The notes beneath the pieces are model-generated. The model was given only the letters and a program-made list of their open reading frames with translations, did not search any database and was not told the origin of the DNA. 64,000 nt of DNA, from positions 28,024,199 through 28,088,198 of the forward strand of contig CM046864.1 in the NCBI GenBank assembly GCA_025617745.1, read 5' to 3'. Below are positions 22,066 through 33,182 of this stretch, one piece after another. This DNA is from Heliocidaris erythrogramma. Lineage: Eukaryota; Echinodermata; Echinoidea; Camarodonta; Echinometridae. How positions within the stretch are numbered: position 1 is the first letter of the stretch; each line of letters starts with the position of its first letter. Position numbers and translations under genes: made by a program.

Positions 22066-23430
22066 CTCGTCATCTTGTTGGCTCTTATAAGCTTCCGTAC
22101 TGCAGCCCTCTCCCCCGAGGATTTTCAAAGTTCCGATATTCGGGCAACCACCCTGATAGCAGAAAGTGTTAAAAAATGATGTGAAATTTACGTCGTGGTT
22201 TTCGTCTTTTTTACGTCCTGTAATTACGTCAATAAGACGACAACTTGCACCAACGCAAGACGTCAAGAGGACGTCTTATTTTGACGTCATCTCTACGTCT
22301 TGTACACTGTAACAACTAAAGTGCTACTTTTAGGGGCATGTATAGTGACTGCACCTGAAATGCTGTTTATAGCACTTGTAGTGTGCTAATTTACCAGCAA
22401 AAAAAAATGTGACCGTGGCGAGCCTCGAACCAGGTTCCGCTGATTGAGAGACGCTGACGTTACCGATGGACTAACGAATGCTTCTTGCAATCCAGTTTAG
22501 TCATGGGAGTCAAGTAGATAACATGAACTATGTGGTGTCGTAAATTCAATATGATCTGCTCTAAATCGTACAATGTGAGTTAGTCTAGCGGTAATGCCAG
22601 CAATTCTCGATCAGCGGACCCTGGTTCGAAGCTCGCCCAAATCATTTTTTTAATGAATGTTTAGCAGTTTAAGGAGCCGGTCCAGCTCCCGTGAAAGTGC
22701 TGAAATAGCACGCTGTGTGCATTCAATAGCACTCTGAGTGCAGTCCCTATACATGCCCTCAAAAAGTGCTATATACGCACTTCAGTTTTTACAGTGTGCA
22801 GATGACGTAAAAATAAGACGTCCTCTTGACGTCTTCCGTTGGTGCAAGTTGTCGTCTTATTGACGTAAGTACAGGACGTAAAAAAGACGAAAACCACGAC
22901 GTAAATATCACGTAATTTTTACCACTTTCTGCTATCAGGGCACCACTTCATATTCGGGCAGCGAGGAGAAAGAATATCCACATATAATTTGGGCAGCGAA
23001 GTTCAGAGATAATTATGTAATTTCTGTATGTAACTTCTGTACATTTTCTCTTCGAAACCTTTTTTTTTTAATTGCGCGTTCGCTTCGCTTGCTGGCAAAC
23101 ATTCAGAAATTGAAAAGTTAATATTTAGGCAAAATGCGGCCCCCTTTGGCAATGCCTGTAGACCCCTCCCCAGAGGATTTTCAAACTTTCGATATTCGGG
23201 CAACCACCACTTCATCTTCGGGAAGCGAGGAGAAAGAATATCCACATATTCGGGCAGCAAGGTTCCGAAATAATAATGTAACTTCTATATGTAACTTTTG
23301 TACATTTTCTCTACAAAAAAGTTTTGAAAAATTTGCTTGTTCGCTTTGCTCGCTCGCAAAGATTAAAAAATGACAAAGTTGATATTTCAGCAAAAGCCGT
23401 CCGCCCCACCTTGCAAAAATAGGCCTGTAT
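22066..23430. repeat. right inverted flank with a tandem duplicate
   Basis: A block of about 260 bp (gaggattttcaaa, gatattcgggcaaccaccac, gcgaggagaaagaatatccac, a cgctcgc-type motif) occurs twice: 22112-23155, interrupted by the 790 bp element at 22151-22940, and 23160-23430. Parts are the inverted counterpart of 13301-13410. 23500-23560 adds the C-run and tctagcgacgcccctg seen near 13690. Confidence 0.72.
22151..22940 (-). mobile_element. 790 bp palindromic-end element, copy 2
   Basis: It has the same length and ends as 18625-19414 but is reversed. The unoccupied site can be read at 23190 (gggcaaccaccacttcat), which shows a 2 bp duplication, CA, on each side. It carries the same two tRNA-like segments at about 22420-22480 and 22565-22635. 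The two copies are very similar, so they are probably recent. Confidence 0.87.
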
Positions 23431-23647
23431 GATAAAGATCTCCACATCTGTGATTGTCTTGTATTATTTGTGGGGGATTAGGGTGCAGCATTTCTGTCGG
23501 AAATTTTGGGTGTCGCACCCCCCCCCCCCCATTCAAAATGTTCTAGCGACGCCCCTGCTTGAATTTCCAACGCGTACGGCCGGGCGAAAGTTTTATACCA
23601 ATGGGGGTTCACCTGACGCCTTCATGACCTAGTTTTATCGGTTCGGT

Positions 23648-23828
23648 GTAAAAATGCCAGAGGAAAAAATGTCAGAGGTAAAAATGCCAGAGGAAAACAT
23701 GCCAGAGGTAAAAATGCCAGAGGTAAAAATGCCAGATGTAAAAACGCCAGAGGTTAAAATATGCTAGTACCCCCCCCCGGATATAGCATGCATGTATTGT
23801 TTTCCACTCGCTTTCAGTTGACGACTCC
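23648..23828 (+). repeat. left arm of the inverted repeat around the ballast-domain unit
   Basis: Seven copies of a 15 bp unit (gccagaggtaaaaat with variants) are followed by atatgctagta, a C-run, ggatatagcatgcatgtatt and ccactcgctttcagttgacg. The same order occurs reversed at 28796-29044. Confidence 0.88.
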
Positions 23829-24059
23829 CTTTTTTTTTAACACTTCAATATTATATTTTCTTTTTCACATTTAATTCGGTTTGAATATATATGCATCTTG
23901 TTTATAACTTAATGTGCATGAGCTCCCCCGTATTAATGTTGATGAGGCTGTAACTCTCGATGTTTGTGTGACGGCCTCTACATTTGCTGAAGAAGGGAGA
24001 ACTGAAAAAGAAAAAAGCGGAGGTACACAAGTACAGATATCGAAAAGCAAACTAGTCAA

Positions 24060-25170
24060 GTTCATTTGGTCAAGTCAGGGACCGCGGAACCGGGGGGGGG
24101 GGGGGGGGGAGGCTGGGGGCTGCAGCCCCCCACTTTTTTCATTAAACACGTGCAAACGTATGGCAGTGCAAAAATGTGGTATACACGTGTTAAAGGCGGT
24201 CAGTCGTCGGTGCCCGTGTATTTCTATGCTGTCCCACCTAAGGCAAGTTCGGAGATTTCCGGAATCGCTCGGACAATTTGTAAATAGCCTGCCAGCGCAG
24301 GGGCGAGAGCTGAGCTTGCCAGCAATACGCTATGTTTCAGTTTCGGGGATACTCCATGCTATGGTCTATGCCTAGGCTAGAGGCACGAAAATAATAGCGG
24401 TTTTCGAACGAAATGGAGGTCGAGAGGAGAGACAGTCAGACGAGATTACGTATCCACAGCGCGTACAATTTGTGGATTGAACACAAAGAAATAAATTTGG
24501 AGGTCGGCTGCTTGTTTCCTCCAAGGAAAGTTTGAATAAAAAGTTCGTGTTGTATCTGCTTGAGCTGCACACCATTTGCAAATCGTACAGTGTACCTCCA
24601 CGGGCTACGGTCGCCAGCGCCGGGTGCGCCCCGGAGGTGAACCCTGGCGATGGCCTTACACCCACTAATATTCCCTTCCACTCTCTCTTTTATTCTCACT
24701 TACGTTCCGTTTCTCTATCTCATCTTTCACTCTCTCTCTCTCATGACCTTGATAATTTATCTCCCTTGTTCTCTCTCTGTCTCCCTCTCTCCCTCCTCTT
24801 TCTCTTCTCTTTCTCTTCTCTGGCTGATTTCGAAAGAGGGGAATCAATCTTTAATAACTGGACACTAAGTGAATGGCCATCGTGCAAAGAGTTGACAGGA
24901 ATTATTTTTAAAATAAGAAAAAAAAAAGGGGGCCTGATAATAGAATTATAGATTAATCTTAATTTTGTATTGATAAACTTGAGGAGGAAAACTTTACTTG
25001 ACAGCCCTGATTCTAGCTCGTTCCGTTTCTCTATCTTATCTTTCACTCTCTCTTTCTCTCATGACCTTGATAATTTTTCTCCCTTGTTCTCTCTCTCTCT
25101 CGACTATTTCCCTCCTGTTTCTCTTCTCTCCTATCTCACTCCATATGCCTTCCTCCACGTATATACATTG
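24060..25170. other. low-complexity sequence with a duplicated CT-rich block
   Basis: A G-run occurs at 24093-24110. A block starting ttccgtttctctatct and rich in CTCTCT occurs twice (about 24706-24830 and 25019-25140). The minus-strand frame at 24436-24699 (AIARVHLRG, RYTVRFANGVQLKQ) has no domain that I recognise. Confidence 0.4.
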
Positions 25171-25346
25171 TACAGTGGAACCTCCTTATAAAGAACAATG
25201 GTATAACAAACTCATTATAAGACAGTATTTTTGCCAGTCCCCACTTTTTTGTATTCTATTGTATTTTAGCCCTGGTATAACAAGGTTTTGATATAAAGAG
25301 GGAATTTCCTTGGTTCCAAGAAGTTCATTAATGATGCTCCACTGTA
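25171..25346. mobile_element. 176 bp pogo/Tigger-like MITE
   Basis: The left end tacagtggaacctccttata and the right end with ctccactgta are imperfect inverted repeats with TA at both borders. CAGTGGAACCTC ends with TA duplications are characteristic of pogo/Tigger elements of the Tc1/mariner group. No coding frame remains. Confidence 0.75.
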
Positions 25347-25379
25347 CAAAAATAAAATGAAATAAAAGGTATGTAGATT

Positions 25380-26990
25380 ACAATACTTCAAAACTTGTGA
25401 CACGTACACACAATGAAGAGTACTTTTTCATGCTGTCTTCCTTTACTTCCTTACATGTTACATGCAGTGCCATTGCAAATGGCAAATCACAAGGAAAAAG
25501 AAAAGTAGAAAAGGTGTTCCTGTATGTAATACTTTTAAGTTTCTTTAAAATAATACATGTATAACTTGTAATAAAACTACCCAAGTGAGAGTAAAAATCA
25601 ACTGAACATTGAAACTATATTGTCAACACTAAAATATATACAAAAATCAGCTCGGTAGTATAAAACTATACTTTCAACAGTATATAGGCATACCATATGG
25701 AATAGCAAATGGCATATAAAAAAATTAACAGAAATGTCCCTGTATGCATAATACATACGTTTCTTAAAAATTATATAACTGCTGATAAATCTATACAACT
25801 AGTATGAGAAGAAATCAACTTCATATTGCAAAACTATTATTTCAACACTAAATGTGCATGTTTCAAGGCAAGTTTGTGGATCTAGAATACATGTATATCA
25901 AATTGTAATAAATAAAATACAAAAATCAGCTGAGAAGTGTAAAACTATACTTTCAACAGTATACATGTAGGCATACTTCAGGAAAGGTTTGTGGATCTAT
26001 GCATATTGCATAAGCAAATTCTAAAACGAACAGTGTATACATATCACAATAAAAGTACATGTAAATCTTGGAAGGAAAACAAGTTCACTATTTAGTGTGA
26101 TCACCTTATCAAAGGCTACCCAACATTCAACTGAAAATGGCAACGTTCACTGGCAGATTTATTTTGGACATACATGTATGTATAGTTTTCATATTGCATT
26201 ATATTATGGACATTCACACAGGAATATGCTGGCAAGGATATTTTCATTGAATATTGCAACATTGACATATTGCAGTTTATAATACCATAAATACCTAAAT
26301 AAAATGATTACAGTCCGGAACACAGATACATGTAGGTACAAAAGATATGTTGTTAAATGTACGTCACACACAATCACTTATACGCTGGCAAGTGGTATTG
26401 TTTGGTTGTAATTACATGCATTGATACAATATATTACAATCGTTTTGATCAACCACTTCTTATGATCACCAAATGGCAAACTCTTATTGAAGTTTATGTA
26501 CATGTAATTCATGTGCATCTCACTTCACACAATGTACATCATGTAGCAAACCCAATGGACTGCTAGTTCATCTAAAAACAGCATGACAAATCAGACTAAA
26601 TATTCACCATAAATAGAAAAACATCACAGAAGACATGCATATTCATGATCATGGAATGCGTTGAAATACACAGGGAAAAATAGATTAAATAAAGTTTATA
26701 CAATGTCATAACGGAAACCCTTCATCAGAAAAGATTCTTGGTTTGTTTCAAATGACATGAATATATTTCCTCTCTGATAAATGTTAACGTAAATATTATG
26801 TTAAATGATTACACACAGAAAATGCTTTCTTTTGTACATACATACTACAATCACCAAGAAAAAGGTGAATATAAACAGGAACTATAATAAACAATTTTTT
26901 TAAAGAAGGATAACAGTTCTATGTCCAGCAGATCTAAATTTCAACAATAAAAGGAGACATAAAAAAGATCAAGACCAGTATTGATGTTAG
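25380..26990. other. AT-rich region with degenerate repeats
   Basis: Loosely repeated units of roughly 280 bp recur (aaaactatactttcaacagt at 25665 and 25945, with tggcaaat and tttgtggatct nearby). No gene is supported. It lies downstream of the ballast-domain reading frame, so part may be its former 3' untranslated region. Confidence 0.4.
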
Positions 26991-26997
26991 ATGGATT

Positions 26998-27521
26998 TCA
27001 ATCTTGTACTCCATTGACGAAGCCCTTGTAAGCCCTCGTGGGGAATAGATAGGCATACCTTATCCGCAGTGTAGCACATGATGGAACAACTCTCCTGTTT
27101 CCTGCTCCCAAGTACCCATGGTGAATATTAGACCTAGTGAATATATACGTGAATTGTTTGTAGGCATAATGCCGGTACAATTCATTCAACCTCGGAATGT
27201 CCCTTGGAAATTCATTGTTGCTTGCTGCCATGCATGCAACCAAGACATTGCCATTTAGAAATGCATCAGTGAAGTATTGAGCAGTCATGACGCAGGTGCG
27301 GACATGGCAACACACACATTCTCTACCTCCTTTGGCATGGGCACATATCTTCCACCACATCTACACCATGATGCAGGCCGGCTGCTCGGTCCAGGCCTTT
27401 CTTCAGCAGGTTGGGTAGGCTCTACAGCTGCTATGGCATCCAAGTAAACATCTGTGAATCTGCAGAGGAACTGGATGGTGACGCGTTCTAGATCAGCTCT
27501 CTCTCGATCCATCACAAATTT
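26998..27521 (-). pseudogene. P2X7-type ballast domain, exon 2 of a CXC-ballast gene
   Basis: A strong splice acceptor (ttcttactcaatgtag) precedes KFVMDRERADLERVTIQ at 27521. The exon then encodes WCRCGGRYVPMPKE. A one-base shift near 27320 moves the frame to ECVCCHVRTCVMTAQYF, followed by LNELYRHYAYKQFTYI, RRVVPSCATLRIRYAYLFP and YKGFVNG, ending at 26998. The order of Cys clusters, the HYAYKQF block, the VPSC motif and the final YxGF match the intracellular ballast domain of P2X7, which binds zinc and is known as a stand-alone domain in invertebrate proteins. No P2X channel part is seen. The frameshift suggests a pseudogene, but a recent allele or a sequence error cannot be excluded. Confidence 0.82.
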
Positions 27522-28261
27522 CTACATTGAGTAAGAAAAAAGAAAAACAACAGTGAATAAAGTAAGGAAAAAATAAAGTAAGGAAAAAATAAAGTAAGGA
27601 AAAAATAAATGTAAATAATGTAAAGTGCACATTCCACCCTGTTCAAAGTTCAAGTATGGAAATACTGTTTTGGTGAAAAAATCATAAAATTATTAAATTT
27701 GTAGGGGAAAATATTAATAGGTTCCATTGTATTGATATATTTGGTACCACTAGGTGTATTTGAATCTTTGGAGTCACAATTAGATATACATACATACATG
27801 TGTGTATACATTCAAACATTACTGTGACTCTGACTTGCAAAAGCCTGTACTAGACTTCCCCCCTTCAAATCAATTTCTGTTGGTATCTTTACAGGGGGGG
27901 GGGGGGGAGGTACTTCGTCACAGCTCACACAGGTGAAGCCAGTTCGCCAATCACCAATTGACATGTCTGGTGTTGATTCTAATTACATCTTGGCATACCT
28001 TCATTTATAAATAGATTCCTTCTTCTTCTCATTCTTCCTTCTTCAGTTTCATTTTGAATGAAGATTCTTACATTACAAACACACTATCTCAGACCTAGGC
28101 CCTGGCTGTGACATCTCACATTCACACTATAATTAAATTATATTTCTCTTGAGTCTTAATTTAGTTATTACACAATGACAAATCGCAAGAAAAATGATCT
28201 AATTTGTTGCATAGACCTTGGTTCGGATAAATAGGCTGAGATAATGATCTACCGTACTCAC

Positions 28262-28512
28262 ATTTGAAGTTGATTCATCGTCATCGCAATCGGGTTCCCG
28301 CGGTTGATGCACGGGCGACGTTTCCCGCAGGAACACCGCAGTGTGCAGGGATGGCCTTCACTCTTGCAAGGGCACATCCGTCTGCCCGTTTTGTATCAGC
28401 ACTGCAGCCGCTAGCTTCCTGAACATTTACAGGCAGTCGGCTCCAAATCTCCCTCCACGTTTAGAATTGAGATATCTGTCGCTAACTCCGAAATACTGAA
28501 AGTGTCATCCAT
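28262..28512 (-). pseudogene. CXC cysteine-rich exon 1 of the ballast-domain gene
   Basis: The frame starts MDDTFSISELATDIS at 28512 and runs to TACKCSGS, where a stop appears. Shifting frame restores GCSADTKRADG, and shifting again restores CPCKSEGHPC, CSCGKRRPCINR. A third shift gives REPDCDDDESTSN, ending at a consensus donor (gtgagt) after 28262. The Cys spacing (CPC, HPC, CSC, PC) resembles CXC-type zinc-binding repeats that I associate with invertebrate ballast-domain proteins. The exon ends in phase 0 in the last frame, matching the phase-0 acceptor of exon 2. Three frame disruptions in 250 bases mark a decayed copy. Confidence 0.7.
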
Positions 28513-28795
28513 AATAAAGATGAAATTGCTTTGTTCTACAGTATAAATATAATGGTACGGCGTCAGACAGCAGATTGCAGGATACACATAGCGCAAAACA
28601 TGTATTCGTTCGCAATTCAGTACAAGTTACAATATCACAGCGATCTATGCGGATTTTTGCCGAGGAGAAAGACATTTCGCTGATCCTCAATATACTTTCG
28701 ACTATACCTAATTTCGTATGCGCAAGAACTATTTTGCAGCATCAGCAAACACAGATTTTCCCCATTGAAACCGGCGACTGACCGCCTTTAAAAAA

Positions 28796-29044
28796 GGAGT
28801 CGTCAAGTGAAAGCGAGTGGAAAACAATACATGCATGCTATATCCGGGCGGGGGGGGGGGGGGGGGGATGGGGGGGGGGGGGGGTGGGTGGGTACTAGCA
28901 TATTTTTACCTCTGGCATTTTTTCCTCTGGCATTTTTACCTCTGGCATTTTTACCTCTGGCATTTTTACCTCTGGCATTTTTACCTCAGACATTTTTTCC
29001 TCTGGCATTTTTACCTCTGACATTTTTTCCTCTGGCATTTTTAC
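28796..29044 (-). repeat. right arm of the inverted repeat around the ballast-domain unit
   Basis: This is the reverse complement of the left arm: gtcgtcaagtgaaagcgagt, gcatgcatgctatatccggg in part, a long G-run (28850-28882), then nine copies of the 15 bp unit read as tttttacctctggca. Only the copy number and the homopolymer lengths differ from the left arm. Confidence 0.88.
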
Positions 29045-29444
29045 CTGGCACCGTTTGATCTCATCGTACTCTCCATACGACGTCGTGTAGCCTTTGTGCG
29101 TCCTTCGGGTAAACTTTTTAATAAGAAATTCACATCTTCGTGAAGCCTTCGCGTGTGGTTCGGGTGCCGTCGTGTGACCTTGTGTAGGCATCGTACTTGT
29201 TTCGGCTGTTGATTGGGTGTTGACCAAGATCGGGGCCAACTTCGCGCGAAATCGATAATTCCATATTGGTATGGCCATCTTGTCTTAAATTCGGGACAGT
29301 GTGACGCCAGCATAAAGTTATCTGAGACAAAGGCTTAGACCCCGAGTCCAACATAAACCGTTGTTGGTTTAGTTAGATCGAGAGACAGGTCTAAACTGGG
29401 GTTAGTAGCAGAATACGGTTCTTAGTGTGCAGTCAATAACTTAC
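29045..29444. other. sequence between the right arm and Roco exon 10
   Basis: No supported gene. Short palindromic words around acgacgtcgtg and ttcgtgaagccttcgcg occur at 29078-29160. The minus-strand frame at 28895-29278 reads partly through the 15 bp repeats and is not a credible protein. Confidence 0.4.
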
Positions 29445-29525
29445 CCTTTTCACAGCAATTGGATCCACACTATTATCACAAGTACCCTCTTCAAGGTGAG
29501 CTTCTGCTGTTCGATAAACCCTGAC
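29445..29525 (-). CDS. probable Roco gene exon 10
   Basis: This 81-base frame, VRVYRTAEAHLEEG through VDPIAVKR, lies between an acceptor (ccaatgatgatttag) and a strong donor (gtaagt). It is in phase 0 on both sides, matching the phase-0 end of exon 9. It is short and I recognise no domain, so its place in the gene is inferred from strand, phase and splice quality. The next exon downstream was not found. The ballast-domain exon at 27521 also has a phase-0 acceptor. Confidence 0.6.
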
Positions 29526-29577
29526 CTAAATCATCATTGGGATATGGAGAAAAATGGAGAATATTGGTCAAGTATTT

Positions 29578-31480
29578 TCTAATAATAATAATAATAATAA
29601 TGAGGCACACCGCAATGCAATGGGGCAGGATCTGATTTCGCGTCATCAATACATGCAATCTGCTCCCGTTGAGACAGGTATGATCGGAACCATTTGAGTG
29701 CTTTCCCACGGATACCAAGTGATGAAAGTGTATTCAGTAGAATATGGTGGTTCAGCGTATAAAAGGCTGATGACAGGTCTAACATCACGGCTGCAGTAAT
29801 TTGGCAAGCGTCCATCTTTGAAAGGATGTCATTGGAAAAGTTAACGAGTAGTGTTTCAACACTGTGGTGAACACGGTAAGCAGATTGCCTATTGTCAAGA
29901 AGATTGTTGTGTGTAAAAAACTCTGTCAGTCTTGTGAAGACGGTACGTTCAAGAAGTTTGGACAGGTAAGGAAGGTTAGAAACCGGTCTGTAGTTCTTCA
30001 GTGTTTCAGCATCGAGGGATGGCTTTTTTCAGAAGAGGGTGTATAAATGCCATCTTACAAGTCCTTGGAACAGTAGCCTGTTGAAAACTCAGGTTACAGA
30101 TGTCAGATATAACATATAATCTTGACGCAATCTTTCAGTAGCTTTGTAGGAATCGGATCAAGTCCACTAGTCTTAGGTGGCATCTTTCTGATGAGAGATT
30201 CAGTCTCATCTGCTGTAGTAGGTTCGAATTCATCTAAAACAGCGGAACTCCGGACAGGTGGAAGTGATGTCACATCAGGAGAGAGGCTGTTGCAGATTGC
30301 ATCAATCTTAGCGACAAAGAAGTTACTGAAGCGTTGAGCCAACATCTACTGCAACCGCGAGATAGAAGGGGTGAAGACTGCTTCCGGTGTAGGAGTCGAT
30401 TAGCAGCACGAAATAAGAGCTGTGTGTCATTCCGGCAGTCTTCGATGGTGGCTCTGTGGTAGGCACATTTGGCTTTACGAACCAGGTTGTTGACATGGTT
30501 CCGTTGTTCATAGTACAATTGCCGATCGATCTCCAGTTTAGGTCCCGATTGATACTTCCGTTCAAGTTGCCTGCGTTTACGCTTTGCAGCCGCTATCTCC
30601 TGGTCAAACCACGGAGCATCTGGTTGCTTCATAGCTCGCCTTGTAAGAGCTGGAACATGCGTTTCAAGTATACCAGTTAGGATGGAGTTATACTGCTCCA
30701 CAGCATCACAGACTGTTTCCGAGATGGAGGGCCTGATACAGTACTGCTCTGCTGAACATCCGTGGCAAACAAAGTTCTATCAATCTCCTTGATGTTCCGG
30801 AGAACCATAATTCTCTCAGTCCTTGGCGGCTTACTTAGATGCAAATTACACATGATTGCGGCATGGTCAGATATTCCGGGTCTGACGACAAGGTCTGAGA
30901 AGATGTTCTTGTCAATGGCACGTGAGATGAAGACATCTAAAATGTGGCCGCGATCGTGAGTTGGTGAAGAGACAGCTTGCACAAGTCCATGACCGATGAG
31001 TAATTCATCGAATTTCCTGGTGTTCGGTGAAGAAAGGTTGTCAAGTTGGATGTTAAAATCACCAGTTATTATGATTATTATCCAGCATCAGAGAGAACTC
31101 TTCAAGGAAGTTAGAGAAGGCAGACTGGGAGCCCGGTGGTCTGTAAATAACAATAATGTCCACACTAGTGCTGTTGGATGTTACTGAAGCTGACATTATT
31201 TCAAAGGTGTCAAAGTTGTCACACCCTGATGAAGATGTGAACATCAATTTCAGTTCATCACGATACAGAAAACCGACACCACCGCATCTTCTGTTGATGC
31301 GAGTTCCAAAGTATCTCCTCACATGAAGATGCCTATTGCTTGTAGACACAGAGCTGAGGTTGTCCTGAATGCAAAGAACTGATCCCTTGCACAAGAGGGC
31401 AATGAAGTTTAGCTTGATGATCTCCATTGTCAATGTCTTGTTGAATACACAGGTTGCAGGTTGAGCGAAGAGGGTGCAGT
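29578..31480 (-). pseudogene. CR1/L2-like LINE fragment in a Roco intron
   Basis: Endonuclease residues appear at 31059-31480 (CGGVGFLYRD, IIVIYRPPGS) and 30677-30982 (HILDVFISR, GISDHAAIMC). A linker with APWFDQEI lies at 30270-30701 and the start of the reverse transcriptase at 30103-30345 (KTSGLDPIPTKLLKDC). Palm residues follow at 29579-29860 (VMLDLSSAFYTLNHHILL, ALKWFRSYLSQ). The frame changes several times. It ends abruptly after the CGVP of motif B in a short ATT microsatellite at 29580-29600, so motif C (xxDD) is absent. The element lies between Roco exons 9 and 10. Confidence 0.82.
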
Positions 31481-31717
31481 ACACAGGAAAACATGCAGGA
31501 TAGCCTGTACAATATACTGTACATGTAAGAAAATATTTTCTTAGAAAACCAATACAAAATGAACTCAAGCTGCCGAGATAATTTCCGTACAGGGTCTATG
31601 AACATAGATCAAACATATAATACAAATATAAATACCAAAAAAAAATAAATAAATAAAAATGTTTTTGGTTATTTGCTCAATATCTTTGAAGGAAGAGGTC
31701 TGCATGGTGGTACCGAT

Positions 31718-32193
31718 AACGTGAAGGAGGTTTACGGTTCAGCATGTGGTTGGTCCTGAAAAGGACTAATGAGTAATAAGAAGAAAGTGGAGAAAAGTGG
31801 AGAGAAGAAAAGGAAAGGCGAGATAGAAATTCAGAGAGTGTAGAAGCAATCTTTCTTGAAAGTGGGAAGTCCTGAAAAGGACGGCAAACCAGATGAGAAG
31901 GCTGAGAGTGGAGAAGACTCGACGTTGTCCATAATAAGTTGACTTGCCGAGTTCCTAGGCGTTTCGGACAGGCTTGTCCGAAACGTCGAGTCTTCTCCAC
32001 TCTCAGCCTTCTCATCTGGTTTATAGTCCTTTTCAGGACTTCACACTTTCAAGAAAGATTGCTTCTACACTCTCTGAATTTCTATCTCGCCTTTCCTTTT
32101 CGTCTCCTCTCAACTTTTCTACACTTTCTTCTCCTTACTCAGTAGTTCTTTTCAGGACTAACCACATGGTGAACCGTAAACCTTCTCCACGTT
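31718..32193. mobile_element. 476 bp long-hairpin element
   Basis: Two arms of about 215 bases (31718-31930 and 31975-32193) are inverted copies, sharing ggtttacggttc, tcctgaaaagga and gaaaggcgagatagaaattc. The centre holds cgtttcggacaggcttgtcc, itself nearly palindromic, and a word of the AAGTCGACTTGCCGAG minisatellite type. Transcribed on either strand it would form a long hairpin. Related sequence lies at 38458-38791. Confidence 0.8.
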
Positions 32194-32854
32194 GCTTAAT
32201 ATTATTTGATAATTGTTTCATATTAATCAAAGAAAATAAAACCAAACTCATTTAGTGAAATAATCGAAGAATAATCTCGGAGGTTAATTGCAGCACGACT
32301 AAAATCAAGGCGGTATTCTATTTTGTTTTCTTTGTTCTGATTTATGTTGTATTTATTTACTGTTTTATGAGCAATCGATCTCTCCGAACACAAAAGTCCA
32401 AACCTCTCCACTACTAGACACAAATTTCACACCTCTCACAAATCCCTTGTGAAATCATCGAACGATGCAAAATTCGTGGATTGATGTACAAACTTGGAAC
32501 ATCTGTAAATAACTACCATCGCTAATTGGCTTTTCAATTAGCTGTAAAAGCTATAAGAAATCAAGATGATGCTCATCTACGGCTGATCGGACAAATCTAT
32601 TTTCTTATACAGTTATAAACATGATAAATGCACGTCTACCTGTTCTCCTTTGGGAATTCCTCAGTTTTCCTAATTTGTAGATTTAAATTTGAACCTTATC
32701 TCAGAATTCAAAGTTCTGATACGATCTGTGTATTCGAAAATGTGATTATAATGGAAATGTGGGCGTTTCTTCAACAACTTTGATCTTTTTCGAAAAAAAT
32801 GTGCACTTTCTTTAGCCAATATATACGAAAGGAAAAAATATTTAAATATATTAC
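32194..32854. other. Roco intron sequence without clear features
   Basis: AT-rich intron sequence. I see no coding frame with support and no clear repeat boundaries. Confidence 0.5.
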
Positions 32855-33012
32855 CTTAATAGTTGCTTCATTAGGGGGAAGCATCTCTAGTAAGGCCTGA
32901 TGCACTTCATCAACCATCATAATGATTTGGCAATAGAACAGAAGGGCTGGCTCTCCGTGTTTCTCTACAGTCCACTTGACAGTTCTTGCCATCAAGCGAT
33001 GGAACATTCCAT
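32855..33012 (-). CDS. Roco gene exon 9, COR domain C-terminal part
   Basis: After an acceptor (cttaataacaaag) the exon completes the split Asp codon and reads GMFHRLMARTVKWTVEKHG, FYCQIIMMVDEVH and MLPPNEATIK before the donor gtaata. The pattern, a hydrophobic-aromatic stretch after FLPDGMF, fits the end of the COR domain. It ends in phase 0. Confidence 0.9.
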
Positions 33013-33182
33013 CTTTGTTATTAAGAAACAACCGATTAAAAATATATATATCTTCAATTAAGTTAATACGTGAAAGTTATACATTTGTTAGGGCAAGATA
33101 ATAAACGTTCTTTATAACTACAGTACTTATTCCTTTCTCTTGTCTTTGCATTGTTCCTTATCCTGTTTGATGTTGCCTCCCC

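Noticed and set aside
28807..29058. Plus-strand frame with repeated LPLAF
   Set aside because: It is the 15 bp repeat of the right arm read in frame.
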